A model generated the notes under the pieces. That model ran no database searches and was not told where the DNA came from. It worked only from the letters and a program-made list of their open reading frames with translations. Positions 1 through 7,294 of a DNA stretch of 64,000 nucleotides are shown here, piece by piece; the stretch's first letter is position 1, and each line of letters opens with the position of its first letter. Made by a program: the position numbers and the translations under genes. The stretch comes from Sulfurospirillum diekertiae (GTDB lineage Bacteria > Campylobacterota > Campylobacteria > Campylobacterales > Sulfurospirillaceae): the NCBI RefSeq assembly GCF_002162315.1, contig NZ_CP021416.1, positions 930,001-994,000 on the forward strand. The letters run 5' to 3'.

Positions 1-2
1 CC

Positions 3-707
3 TTACCAACTAAAAATAAACAGGTCAAACGTAATGAAGCTATTAATCAAGAAGCCTTGAGTTATATACAAGAAAAACTCTTGCCTATAATTTCAGAGAT
101 TCTTTCTCCTTTATGTATATGCCGTATCGATGAAACAAATCCTTATAATATTCAAGTGAACTATCCAGCGGCATTTAAAGATAATTATCTACGGCCGCAG
201 GTTTTACTTGAAATTGGACCTTTGGCTTCGTGGTTACCCTATGGAGAGTTTGAAATCTCGCCCTATGCTGCTGAGCAATTTCCTCAAGTGTTTGAAAAAA
301 GAACAACACGGGTAAAGGCGATTGTTGCTAAGCGAACCTTTTGGGAAAAGGCAACGATTTTACATCAAGAAGCCAATCGTGATATAAGTAAACCTCTGCC
401 ACTTCGTTACTCAAGGCACTATTATGATTTAGCTATGATGGCACAATCTGTCATTAAGGATGAAGCCTTGCAAGATAGGAGACTTTTAGAGAATGTTGTA
501 GCGTTTAAAATGCAGTTTTATCCTTCACCTTGGGCAAAATTTGATGAAGCAAAACCAGGAACACTCAAACTAATTCCTCCTCAATATCGCTTAGAAGCTC
601 TCAAAAAAGATTATGAAGCTATGCAACATATGATTTTTGAGAAGCAGTGTTCATTTGATGAGCTTATGATGATTCTTCAAATACTTGAAGATAAAATTAA
701 TCACTAA
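3..707 (+). CDS. AbiEii/AbiGii-family nucleotidyltransferase toxin, 5'-truncated by window
   Basis: The frame is open to the left window edge, so the true start lies outside; the first internal start would be a TTG at 57. The visible part resembles the C-terminal half of AbiEii/AbiGii (DUF1814) nucleotidyltransferase-like toxins: a conserved block near 'TFWEKATILHQEANR', followed by an Arg/His/Tyr-rich 'SRHYYDLAMM' stretch, is characteristic of that family. The N-terminal catalytic GS/DxD region is not in view. In AbiE systems the cognate AbiEi antitoxin normally lies immediately upstream, here outside the window. Family assignment is from remembered motifs and is fairly secure; toxicity is inference. 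Confidence 0.7.
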   Translation, partial: LPTKNKQVKRNEAINQEALSYIQEKLLPIISEILSPLCICRIDETNPYNIQVNYPAAFKDNYLRPQVLLEIGPLASWLPYGEFEISPYAAEQFPQVFEKRTTRVKAIVAKRTFWEKATILHQEANRDISKPLPLRYSRHYYDLAMMAQSVIKDEALQDRRLLENVVAFKMQFYPSPWAKFDEAKPGTLKLIPPQYRLEALKKDYEAMQHMIFEKQCSFDELMMILQILEDKINH

Positions 708-720
708 ATTATGTTGCATC

Positions 721-1641
721 ATGCGAGGCTCCGTCTATTATCAAAGTGCAGAACTCACTAAAGCTATCTTCTGCGAAGGCGCAACTAAATTAGAGCGCAT
801 TGATCCAACACATCCTCATTTCCAAATGGTTTCTTCATATCAAACAATGGAGAGTTACCGAAATATTTGGAATAACTTCTTTAATTACCTCAAAGAACAC
901 TGGCACATGAAAGACATGGAAGAGATCAGCTCTGAACATATAGTGGCTTACATGGATTATAAACTTGAGTACTATCCTTCAAAACAGTACCTTGAGAAAA
1001 TCAGCGCAGCACTAGGCAAACTTGAAATTGCTCTTATATACTACACCAAAGCTAAATATGGACAAGGAAAAAACTATAATTTTTCTATTCGCCAATCCCG
1101 ACTTAATAGCGCTAGAAACTTTGATTTGGTAGCTGATAATTATCACAATCGTGCCTATGCTGATCCTCTCTTACTCATCAATGCCCTCCAAGAAAACCCT
1201 TGGCATTATATTGCAGCACGCATCGAATACGAAGGTGGTGCAAGAGTAGAGGGATGTGCACTGATTAAAAAAGAGCAGTTACTTGGCTACAAAGAAGATC
1301 CTATCACGAAAGAGCAAAAAGGAGTCATCTTAACCAAAGAGAAGGGTGGCAAAGTAGGTGAGATACTCATCACTGAAAATACCTATCAACGCTTAGAATC
1401 GTGTATTGCACTTTATGATGTGTTTAAACTCAAACGAAGTGAATACTATCAATCGATCAAAAAAGCGTGCCAAACACTGAATATCCAAAGTGAAGGAACC
1501 CATGGACTACGTTGGAATTTTGCTAAAAGGAGAATGTTTGAATACGCGCAGGCTGGATATTCGTACGAACAATCGCTCCAAGGTGTTAGCAGGGAGATGA
1601 AGCACAATAGAGCGTATATTACAAAACATTATCTAAGCTGA
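721..1641 (+). CDS. Tyrosine recombinase / phage-type integrase
   Basis: About 306 residues. The N-terminal half is a helical SAM-like, core-binding region ('TMESYRNIWNNFFNYLKEH'). The C-terminal half shows the tyrosine-recombinase catalytic set in order: Arg in 'GARVEG', a Lys-rich beta-hairpin ('TKEKGGKVGE'), 'HGLRW' (HxLR), and the terminal 'MKHNRAYITKHYL' carrying the His and the nucleophilic Tyr. I chose ATG 721; a TTG at 685 would overlap the preceding toxin gene by 23 nt and cannot be excluded. It probably mobilised the accessory arm it sits in, or a related element. A truncated tRNA remnant at about 36.4 kb would be a plausible attachment site, but the link is inference. Confidence 0.8.
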   Translation: MRGSVYYQSAELTKAIFCEGATKLERIDPTHPHFQMVSSYQTMESYRNIWNNFFNYLKEHWHMKDMEEISSEHIVAYMDYKLEYYPSKQYLEKISAALGKLEIALIYYTKAKYGQGKNYNFSIRQSRLNSARNFDLVADNYHNRAYADPLLLINALQENPWHYIAARIEYEGGARVEGCALIKKEQLLGYKEDPITKEQKGVILTKEKGGKVGEILITENTYQRLESCIALYDVFKLKRSEYYQSIKKACQTLNIQSEGTHGLRWNFAKRRMFEYAQAGYSYEQSLQGVSREMKHNRAYITKHYLS

Positions 1642-1808
1642 TTATTTTGTTTGATAAGTACACAAAATGAAGATATCTTTATAAATAAAAACCATTTGAA
1701 ATAAATTGTATTTATTCATACGTACTTGATCCACATCACCTACAAATGTCTCCTTAGTATGGTAATATCGCGCTTTGAAAAGCATCTTGTCTTTGTTAGG
1801 ACTTTCTT

Positions 1809-1932
1809 ATGAAACAAGTATTACTTCTTACCTCTTTATTCTCCATCAGGTATTAACTTATTTCCAAAGATGAGTGAAGATAAAAAAGCACCAGTTTTGA
1901 GCTTACCAGAACCAAAAGAAATGAAATATTAA
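1809..1932 (+). pseudogene. Possible frameshifted small exported protein
   Basis: An ATG at 1809 opens a signal-peptide-like sequence ('MKQVLLLTSLFSI') that stops after 15 codons. The next frame continues without interruption as 'SGINLFPKMSEDKKAPVLSLPEPKEMKY' and stops just before the RBS of the following gene. Joining the two frames near 1843-1850 would give a protein of about 40 residues with a leader. It could be a real frameshift, or the second part alone could be a 20-residue ORF from ATG 1870. Weak evidence; no family recognised. Confidence 0.25.
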
Positions 1933-1943
1933 AAGGACAACCC

Positions 1944-2210
1944 ATGACAAAAGATAAATTACTGTGTATTACACCCTTTGAGAATGAAGAAGAAATTATT
2001 ACCATACAAGAACTCTCTATTGAAAATAGACTTGATAGAGTCTCTATAAATGGCTCTGTAGATATCACAAAAGACAAACAAGGCTTAGAGTATGCCTTTG
2101 CCCTTAAACGTCAAATAGACACCATTGTAGAGAAGTTAAAGCGCGAGGATTTACCTGAGAAGATTACGATTGAAAATGTAGCTAAAGTGGTGAAAAATCC
2201 ATTTGAGTAA
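1944..2210 (+). CDS. Small hypothetical acidic protein
   Basis: 88 residues, preceded by the RBS 'AAAAGGACAACCC'. It is rich in charged residues and predicted soluble, mixed alpha/beta ('ITPFENEEEIITIQELSIENRLD', then 'EYAFALKRQIDTIVEKLKREDLP'). I recognise no domain. It is a single gene between the integrase and a bidirectional hairpin at 2238-2269. The good RBS and the absence of a competing ORF support it as real. It could be an accessory protein of the mobile element; function unknown. Confidence 0.55.
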   Translation: MTKDKLLCITPFENEEEIITIQELSIENRLDRVSINGSVDITKDKQGLEYAFALKRQIDTIVEKLKREDLPEKITIENVAKVVKNPFE

Positions 2211-2237
2211 AATACGTAGTCATCATAAACAATAAAA

Positions 2238-2269
2238 GGGCCTAACGAGAGAGGAATATCTTTAGGCCC
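2238..2269. terminator. Bidirectional hairpin between convergent genes
   Basis: Perfect 8-bp arms GGGCCTAA (2238-2245) and TTAGGCCC (2262-2269). The sequence after the hairpin is T-rich on the minus strand (CTTTTATTG). It lies downstream of both the 1944-2210 gene and the minus-strand cassette, so it can terminate either. Confidence 0.6.
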
Positions 2270-2374
2270 TGATTCTTCACATTTAACTATTAGATCTAGA
2301 GAAAGGGTAATAAGCAGTATAATTGCCTTAAGTAAACGATCAATAAACGTCGCCCTTTCTAGATTATATGTAAT

Positions 2375-2815
2375 CTAGTGCTCTTCTTCCTTTCTCATAT
2401 CATCCTTACGAGTATAAAGACTTTCTAAAAACTCATCATGATGAATTAAAGCTTTCCCTTTTTGATTTTCTAAACGCTCTACAATCAGTGCAACAAGTGC
2501 TTCATCTTCTAAATGGTTTTCAATGGTTTTAAGGCGTAAAAACTCAGTAATAGAAAGTATGGCAATGGTTGGCGTCTGCTCTTTGGTCATAAGTGCAAAT
2601 TTACCCTTAGAGACTTCTTCCATTAGCTTTTCTACTCTTTTTAAATCAGAGTTCTCTTCAATGGATAAATACTTGTTTCCTTGAAACTCATATTCATCAA
2701 ACGATGCCTTATTGGCTTCTTTTTTTTCTTGATACGTTTTACACACATAATATGTCCAAAATACCAGCCCAATGGCAATTACTATCTTAATCCATTCACT
2801 GATTTCTATTCCCAT
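2375..2815 (-). CDS. Membrane-anchored Phd/YefM-like cassette protein, copy A
   Basis: 146 residues from an ATG with RBS AAAAGGAG. One N-terminal transmembrane helix ('WIKIVIAIGLVFWTYYVC', about residues 8-25) is followed by a cytosolic domain. The segment 'PTIAILSITEFLRLKTIENH' resembles the conserved C-terminal half of Phd/YefM-type proteins ('v.vvs.eeye.L'), but the DNA-binding N-terminus is replaced by a membrane anchor. It is clearly homologous to the 145-residue protein at 38096-38533, sharing 'EFLRLK(T/A)IE(N/E)HLED'. It is the last gene of a minus-strand cassette repeated in the second accessory arm. Function unknown; the Phd resemblance is tentative. Confidence 0.6.
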   Translation of the reverse strand: MGIEISEWIKIVIAIGLVFWTYYVCKTYQEKKEANKASFDEYEFQGNKYLSIEENSDLKRVEKLMEEVSKGKFALMTKEQTPTIAILSITEFLRLKTIENHLEDEALVALIVERLENQKGKALIHHDEFLESLYTRKDDMRKEEEH

Positions 2816-2900
2816 AAAATGACTCCTTTTCGTTTACGATGATTGTTGATGCTAAACTCTGTGCACTCTCTTACGTTTCGTTAACGGTGGATTCTTCCAT

Positions 2901-3038
2901 CTATTTAGTATGATAACTACGACTAAAATGGGTGAATGCCTTATGTATTAATGCAGATACACCGCACTTGAGTATTCTGGCAGTACGTTGCATCTCTTGT
3001 CTCTCTTTGAGACTCATAATGATATGTATACGTTTCAT
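2901..3038 (-). CDS. Very small ribbon-helix-helix (CopG/MetJ-like) protein, copy A
   Basis: 45 residues, starting 'MKRIHIIMSLKERQEMQRTARILK' when read on the minus strand and ending with TAG at 2901. The start is preceded by AAGGATTG. The pattern of a short beta strand, then helices around 'SLKERQEM' and 'SALIHKAFTHF', is typical of CopG-type RHH DNA-binding proteins. It is collinear with the 61-residue protein at 37923-38108 (MKRLIVTLSLDEKRAV). That conservation of position and sequence argues it is a real gene despite its length. Probable role: autoregulator of the cassette. Confidence 0.5.
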   Translation of the reverse strand: MKRIHIIMSLKERQEMQRTARILKCGVSALIHKAFTHFSRSYHTK

Positions 3039-3041
3039 AGA

Positions 3042-3251
3042 TCAATCCTTCTTCTTTCCAAAGAGTGTATACGCCTCAAATGCAATCTTGGCAATCACCT
3101 CTTTAGGAAGATGTAACTCTTGGCTTAGCTCCTCTAAGAGTGTTTGTGCTTTTAACGAAAGCTTCGATTCATCCAAACAAAACTCATTGCTTGCTTTAAT
3201 CTTCTTCGTAAGCTTCTCTAACTTCTGATCCATAGGTTGCTTTTTAGCCAT
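3042..3251 (-). CDS. Small helical cassette protein, copy A
   Basis: 69 residues from ATG 3251 (RBS AAAAGG; an upstream ATG at 3269 is less well placed). Lysine-rich N-terminus, then an amphipathic helical region 'LSLKAQTLLEELSQELHLPK'. It aligns with the 58-residue product of 37750-37926 ('LSPKAKALLEELSVELKLPK'), so this is a conserved protein of the repeated cassette. No transmembrane segment. The start of the CopG-like gene follows 4 nt after its stop, consistent with co-transcription. No known family recognised. Confidence 0.6.
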   Translation of the reverse strand: MAKKQPMDQKLEKLTKKIKASNEFCLDESKLSLKAQTLLEELSQELHLPKEVIAKIAFEAYTLFGKKKD

Positions 3252-3411
3252 GTGTGAGCCTTTTAACATAAAGACGAACAGCTTGAAACAAAGAAGCTCT
3301 TTGTATATAAGCTTCCGAAAAAGGTATGAACGTTAAATGCTTACTTCTTAGACTTCGTATCTTTATAATGTGTTGTCCATTAGGACTATAGGTATATGAT
3401 TGTTGTTTCAT
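3244..3411 (-). CDS. Small basic cassette protein, copy A
   Basis: 55 residues from ATG 3411 with RBS TAGGAG; the longer frame upstream overlaps the preceding gene and lacks an RBS. Basic, with the C-terminal motif 'SLFQAVRLYVKR'. The same motif ('AFFKALRLYVQR') occurs at the equivalent place in copy B (37636-37766), where the frame is broken. It overlaps the next gene by 8 nt. Function unknown. Confidence 0.5.
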   Translation of the reverse strand: MKQQSYTYSPNGQHIIKIRSLRSKHLTFIPFSEAYIQRASLFQAVRLYVKRLTHG

Positions 3412-3419
3412 CTCATCTC

Positions 3420-3650
3420 CTAAAACCAACGATTCAGCCACTGCTGAAACCAAGGTGACTGACGAAAGTAGTCAAGGAGTCCAGCGAGGAGGGCAAAGAG
3501 AACCAATAACCCTAACAAAGCAAGTTCCGTGTTACTGATCCCTTTATGATAAAGAAGATAAGCCCCTAAGAGTAAAAAGAGTGAATAGCCATATTTCACT
3601 GTTTCACTTTTTCTTGGAGAAGGAAGTGTCATTCTAGTACTATGTGTCAT
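3420..3650 (-). CDS. Two-helix small membrane protein of the cassette, copy A
   Basis: 76 residues from an ATG with RBS AGGAG. Two hydrophobic segments ('YSLFLLLGAYLLYH' and 'LALLGLLVLFALLAGLLDYF') and an aromatic/charged C-terminus ('WFQQWLNRWF'). It corresponds to the 58-residue protein at 37450-37626 (shared 'SLLLGAYLLY' and terminal 'WL.R.F'). Probably an inner-membrane component; no characterised family recognised. Confidence 0.6.
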   Translation of the reverse strand: MTHSTRMTLPSPRKSETVKYGYSLFLLLGAYLLYHKGISNTELALLGLLVLFALLAGLLDYFRQSPWFQQWLNRWF

Positions 3651-3661
3651 GCCATACTCCT

Positions 3662-3844
3662 TTAACTTAACAATGCAAGATAGAGCATAATAAGAACACC
3701 AAGAACAATCAATCCTAATCCATACGTCTTTAATGCAACACTCACTCTAAAACTCTTGGCATCAAACATCACAGGAAGCTTTAGCATCAGAATCATCATT
3801 AAACAGGCAATCAGTACATAAGAGTAGTTTGTATGCTGATTCAT
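3662..3844 (-). CDS. 60-residue two-helix membrane protein of the cassette, copy A
   Basis: Starts 'MNQHTNYSYVLIACLMMILML' with two predicted transmembrane helices. Its partner in copy B (37258-37440) has exactly the same length and starts 'MNQTSHYSQALIALLAMILLL', so the pair is clearly homologous. The start overlaps the stop of the preceding gene by 4 nt (ATGA-type coupling), indicating translational coupling. Function unknown. Confidence 0.65.
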   Translation of the reverse strand: MNQHTNYSYVLIACLMMILMLKLPVMFDAKSFRVSVALKTYGLGLIVLGVLIMLYLALLS

Positions 3845-4119
3845 AGCTCATCCTTCATCTTTTTACAGACTTCCTCTGCAACATCTCGTGCAAAGAGTTT
3901 CTGCTCAACGCTCTTGATCTCTAAACACAGAGGTCTAATCCAAAGATACAGTGCTAGTGCAATGCATGCAATGACACAGCCCATAATGAGAAGGTCACTG
4001 GTAAAAAGATTCGAATCCCCCAGCGGGATTCGAACACCTTCCTCAGTTGGAGATACTGTTTGAGCAGTAGTGGTTGTATTATTTTCATGGTTGTGTTTGA
4101 GAAGAATATAAGATGACAT
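3841..4119 (-). CDS. Single-helix membrane protein of the cassette, copy A
   Basis: 92 residues; RBS AAGGAG upstream of the start. A Ser/Thr/Asn-rich N-terminal region of about 44 residues precedes one transmembrane helix ('LLIMGCVIACIALALYLWI') and a charged cytoplasmic tail ('KSVEQKLFARDVAEEVCKKM'). The tail resembles that of the 87-residue protein at 38590-38853 ('LLAKEIARKLYQEM'), and the gene position matches 36947-37261. Part of the N-terminal region is encoded by a locally palindromic stretch (4011-4037). Function unknown. Confidence 0.55.
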   Translation of the reverse strand: MSSYILLKHNHENNTTTTAQTVSPTEEGVRIPLGDSNLFTSDLLIMGCVIACIALALYLWIRPLCLEIKSVEQKLFARDVAEEVCKKMKDEL

Positions 4120-4136
4120 AGTGTTCTTCTCCTTAC

Positions 4137-4559
4137 TTAATCATGACTATTGATACAATAGGTTGGTTTACTTTCTGAAAACAGAGCCAACAGTCCTAAT
4201 ACAATAAGAGCACCAACAACCGCAAGTACTGAGAGAATGCCTATTTGAAACAAAGAACCCAGAAGTCCTATTGTCCAAGAGCTCTTTTTACAATTGTGAT
4301 AGATGATCCAACCTAGTCCTATCATTCCAAAGGTTATGAGTAAAATACCATTGAGAATATCTCCACCACTTTCTTGCGCACTTAGAAACCATCTAATCCC
4401 AAAGTAGAGTAATCCATCACATAAACCAATCAGAAGATAGTTACTCCAATCAAAGAACTTATAACGATAGGTTCTATAGACATACCCATCAAACTTTTCC
4501 ACTAAGAACCAAATTAACCCTAATCCTAATACCCCACCGATAAATGCTAAAACGCTCAT
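4137..4559 (-). CDS. Polytopic membrane protein heading the cassette, copy A
   Basis: 140 residues from an ATG with RBS GAGGAT. Four predicted transmembrane segments: about residues 3-19 ('LAFIGGVLGLGLIWFLV'), 39-57, 68-86 and 98-126 (Gly/Leu-rich). Its C-terminus is short and polar. It is the first gene of the minus-strand cassette and has no evident partner in copy B. No family recognised. Confidence 0.5.
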   Translation of the reverse strand: MSVLAFIGGVLGLGLIWFLVEKFDGYVYRTYRYKFFDWSNYLLIGLCDGLLYFGIRWFLSAQESGGDILNGILLITFGMIGLGWIIYHNCKKSSWTIGLLGSLFQIGILSVLAVVGALIVLGLLALFSESKPTYCINSHD

Positions 4560-4698
4560 GTTCGTATCCTCTTATTCTTTTTAGATACGAAAATTATAGA
4601 AAAAGAGAGAAGAAAAAGCAAATCAAAGAATATTTTAAAACATATCTATATATAATTAAATATATTTCAATAAATACATAAAAGAAGGAAAAAGTCAA

Positions 4699-4941
4699 GT
4701 GGAGAAAATCTATCAACGAGAGCGACTGAACACCCTTTTTAAACACGCAGGGATTAGTAAAAAAGAGTTTGCAACCCTATTAAATATAAATTATCAAAGT
4801 GTCAATGCGTGGGAATCAACTCAACCCGCTCCTTATTGGGCATGGTCATGGTTAGAGAATTATGCAAAGGCTAGGTTCTTTGATAAGATGATGGAATTAG
4901 GTCAAGCATTACATGGGAGTTATGATGAAAATGATGCATAG
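4699..4941 (+). CDS. XRE-like helix-turn-helix protein
   Basis: 80 residues from GTG 4699 with AAGGAAAAA upstream. 'HAGISKKEFATLLNINYQSVNAWES' fits an XRE/Cro helix-turn-helix; a Trp-rich region follows ('PAPYWAWSWLENY'). It overlaps the HigA-like gene downstream, suggesting a two-gene unit. It is divergent from the membrane cassette, with a shared 140-nt promoter region, so it could regulate it. The specific target is unknown. Confidence 0.6.
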   Translation: MEKIYQRERLNTLFKHAGISKKEFATLLNINYQSVNAWESTQPAPYWAWSWLENYAKARFFDKMMELGQALHGSYDENDA

Positions 4942-5200
4942 AGAACCTACTCATCCTGGTGTCTTTTTAGAAGAGGATTATTTTAAACCTCTTGGATTGA
5001 CGCATGAAGAGGCTGCAAAGCTTTTAGGGATAGATATCTCTATGTTAGAAGCTTTACTCCAAAAAGAGCTCAGAGTATCTCAAGAGTTGGCTATGCGTTT
5101 GGAAAGAGTCTTTAAGACAGAGTGGGAGTTCTGGGTGAATGCGCAAAGGGCCTATGATGTTTGGAGGCAGAATCAAATCAATACAAACACTAAAGTGTAA
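4925..5200 (+). CDS. HigA-family antitoxin-like regulator without an adjacent HigB
   Basis: 91 residues. The N-terminus 'HREPTHPGVFLEEDYFKPLGLTHEEAAKLLGI' is the hallmark of HigA/VapI-type XRE antitoxins ('HPGE.L.eelL..lglsq.elA..lg'), followed by the recognition helix and 'EFWVNAQRAYDVW' (family consensus 'e.WlnlQ..yDl'). Several ATGs lie close together; 4925 has the best spacing from GGGAG. No HigB/RelE toxin ORF lies on either side, so this is an orphan antitoxin or a stand-alone repressor paired with the preceding XRE gene. Confidence 0.7.
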   Translation: MKMMHREPTHPGVFLEEDYFKPLGLTHEEAAKLLGIDISMLEALLQKELRVSQELAMRLERVFKTEWEFWVNAQRAYDVWRQNQINTNTKV

Positions 5201-5221
5201 CAATTAACAACTTTGAGTGAT

Positions 5222-5479
5222 CTATACTTCTTTAAACAGCTCTTCAATACTGACATCAAATAATTTAGAGAGTCTAAACAGATGTGAGATATTAAAATGC
5301 TTTCCATGCGCATAGTTTTCCATATTGGCATAAAAACCAGGCGCTTTTTGCCCAATAGAGAGTGCAACTTCGAGTTGACTCATCTTTTTTTCTTTACGAA
5401 GACGCTTCACATTATTCGAAATGATTCTAAAAAACGCATCTTCCTCTTCTTCGGTAACAATATTCGGAATATTTAACAT
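5222..5479 (-). CDS. XRE-family transcriptional regulator
   Basis: 85 residues from ATG 5479, preceded by TATAGGGAT; a longer frame from TTG 5536 would add 19 residues, but that stretch contains a TATAAT promoter-like hexamer. 'LRKEKKMSQLEVALSIGQKAPGFYANMENY' is an XRE helix-turn-helix, followed by 'HLFRLSKLFDVSIEELF', the typical C-terminal helix of these repressors. It lies between the HigA-like gene and the lipoprotein cluster and may repress the divergent gene at 5656. Confidence 0.7.
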   Translation of the reverse strand: MLNIPNIVTEEEEDAFFRIISNNVKRLRKEKKMSQLEVALSIGQKAPGFYANMENYAHGKHFNISHLFRLSKLFDVSIEELFKEV

Positions 5480-5655
5480 TTTTATCCCTATAGATAATTT
5501 TTCTATAAGGTTAGTTTGATTATAGTTTTCCTTCAATCCTCTATAGAGATGCTTTCTATAGGAATATATTTAAAACCATACAGTTTGGTGAAAATATGAC
5601 GCCTAAAGTAGACAGTAAAAAGAGATTGATCATTTTAAGACACAAAAGGATGGCT

Positions 5656-6681
5656 ATGAAGTATTGGGGGCATGTTATTTCATTAAGTATGGCAGTTATA
5701 TTAAGTGGTTGTGCATCATCGTATTCTGATAGTGGCACCTTTATTCCAAGTCCTAAGGACGTTGGAAATATGTTATCTAAAAAAGAGACTCCGCAAGAGT
5801 TGATTGCTAAAAGTCAAGATAAGGAATTAACAAAAACCTTCGTAGAGGGTAAATTCACAAAAGTGACTAGTATTAATGCACTGCCTTATGGATTATCCTT
5901 AGAGTGTAAACGCTTGTATGAAACCGATAGTTTTATTTATCTGAGTAAATCACGTCAATTTTATAGAGATCTAGCCGCTAATTTTTTACAAGATGATGTT
6001 GCAAAAGCCTATATTGATACCATTCAAAAAAGAGGCAATGGATATAGTATTTATAACGGGGAGGGTAATCAAGCACTTCTAAAAGCTTATGTGGGTGGAG
6101 CCCTTAAAGAAAACACTAAAACTGAAATCTATATGTACGATTCTGACTTTGCCATTGTTGAGTATAACAAAGCTGGTGAGAAAGTCAGTGCCTTAATCAG
6201 GCAAGCACGCATTGAACCAAGTCAATTAGGTTCAGCAATGGGACATAATGATCCAGCCGTGACCATTCATCAAAATATTTTCGTACTCTTTGAGGGAGAA
6301 ATGAAAAAAGTTGCACTAAATTTAAACAATGCCACCTTGCAAAACAACCTCTATAAGAGTGTTGGATTAGATACACCTGTTAGCGCTTCATCCCAAGCAT
6401 CAACACCATCTTCCACTTCCAAAGCCGATAAGATTAAAGAGTTACATGAACTCTATAAATCAGGAGCGCTCAGCGAAGAGGAGTATAACAAAGAGAAAAC
6501 CAAAATACTCAACAATGATGCAAAACCAACTGCTTCAACATCAACCACTCCTTCAAACCCTTATGTTGGAACACCTATGGAAGCAATGCTCGTTCAAAAG
6601 TTCAATCAACAAAACGGTACCAATTTTAGCAGTATGAAAGAGATTCAAGAGTACGCCATTGCTAAAAAGCAACAACAGTAG
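5656..6681 (+). CDS. Lipoprotein with C-terminal SHOCT domain
   Basis: 341 residues from ATG 5656 (AAAGGA 5 nt upstream); longer starts at 5596 and 5650 would place extra residues ahead of the signal peptide. Lipobox 'ILSGCASS' predicts a lipid-anchored periplasmic protein. The middle region is of unknown family. The end holds a SHOCT domain ('KIKELHELYKSGALSEEEYNKEKTKIL'), a short oligomerisation module common in accessory and secreted proteins. It starts a four-gene plus-strand lipoprotein cluster (to 8554) within the first accessory arm. Confidence 0.6.
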   Translation: MKYWGHVISLSMAVILSGCASSYSDSGTFIPSPKDVGNMLSKKETPQELIAKSQDKELTKTFVEGKFTKVTSINALPYGLSLECKRLYETDSFIYLSKSRQFYRDLAANFLQDDVAKAYIDTIQKRGNGYSIYNGEGNQALLKAYVGGALKENTKTEIYMYDSDFAIVEYNKAGEKVSALIRQARIEPSQLGSAMGHNDPAVTIHQNIFVLFEGEMKKVALNLNNATLQNNLYKSVGLDTPVSASSQASTPSSTSKADKIKELHELYKSGALSEEEYNKEKTKILNNDAKPTASTSTTPSNPYVGTPMEAMLVQKFNQQNGTNFSSMKEIQEYAIAKKQQQ

Positions 6682-6691
6682 AAGGGATGAT

Positions 6692-7291
6692 ATGCCTATT
6701 TTAAAGAAAATTTCTATGGTTCTTTTGAGTATAAATTGTCTTTTTGTCTTCTCTGGTTGCGCCAGTAAGCCACAAATGAGTATTGATTACGGGAAGGATC
6801 GGATAGTAAGAAATGATACCATTGGTCGTGTTATCATTGTTCAAGGCAAAGAGACATGGCGTTCTCCAAGCGATGGTTATAATAAAGCTACAAGAAATAT
6901 ACATCTATTACAAAATTCAGCCAATGCGACTCTGGATTCTGGGTATAACTATTTTTCATTCACTTATCCTCAAGAGTTGAGTCCAGATGGTTCTTTTAGT
7001 ATGGTAAATACAGCGGAAGAATACATTCAAAATTGTGCTCCCAATGGTGCTTTTATTCTTACAATAGGCCATCGTAACTGTGGCTTAACAACGGATAACC
7101 AAATTGTAACGGCGGTTATTTTTGCATATAAAGAAGCCCCAAAAACATTTTTGGTTTATGATGCAAAAGAGGTTAAGGAATATTTAGTTAAAAACAATCA
7201 TTATAGAGAAGACGGATATCAAAAAGTAGAAGCATTGCCAGACTATTATATTCAGCAGATTCCACAACTATATAGCTTGCTTAGGTGGTAA
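6692..7291 (+). CDS. Lipoprotein paralogue 1
   Basis: 199 residues from ATG 6692, after AGAAGGGATG. Signal peptide with lipobox 'VFSGCAS'. The mature domain shares 'GK(E)TWRSPS(D/G)GYN' and 'TRNIH(L/I)LQN' with the lipoprotein at 7964-8554, so the two are tandem paralogues separated by a TraT-like gene. Two Cys residues ('IQNCAPNGAFIL', 'GHRNCGL') are conserved in both and may form a disulfide. No database family recognised. Confidence 0.6.
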   Translation: MPILKKISMVLLSINCLFVFSGCASKPQMSIDYGKDRIVRNDTIGRVIIVQGKETWRSPSDGYNKATRNIHLLQNSANATLDSGYNYFSFTYPQELSPDGSFSMVNTAEEYIQNCAPNGAFILTIGHRNCGLTTDNQIVTAVIFAYKEAPKTFLVYDAKEVKEYLVKNNHYREDGYQKVEALPDYYIQQIPQLYSLLRW

Positions 7292-7294
7292 CAA

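Noticed and set aside
4011-4045. tRNA T-arm-like sequence (GTTCGAATCCCGC and a nearby GATTCGAATC) inside the 92-residue cassette gene
   Set aside because: The stems do not pair as a T-arm (GGTG against CCCGC), no acceptor or CCA follows, and the sequence is within a conserved reading frame; treated as a local palindrome.
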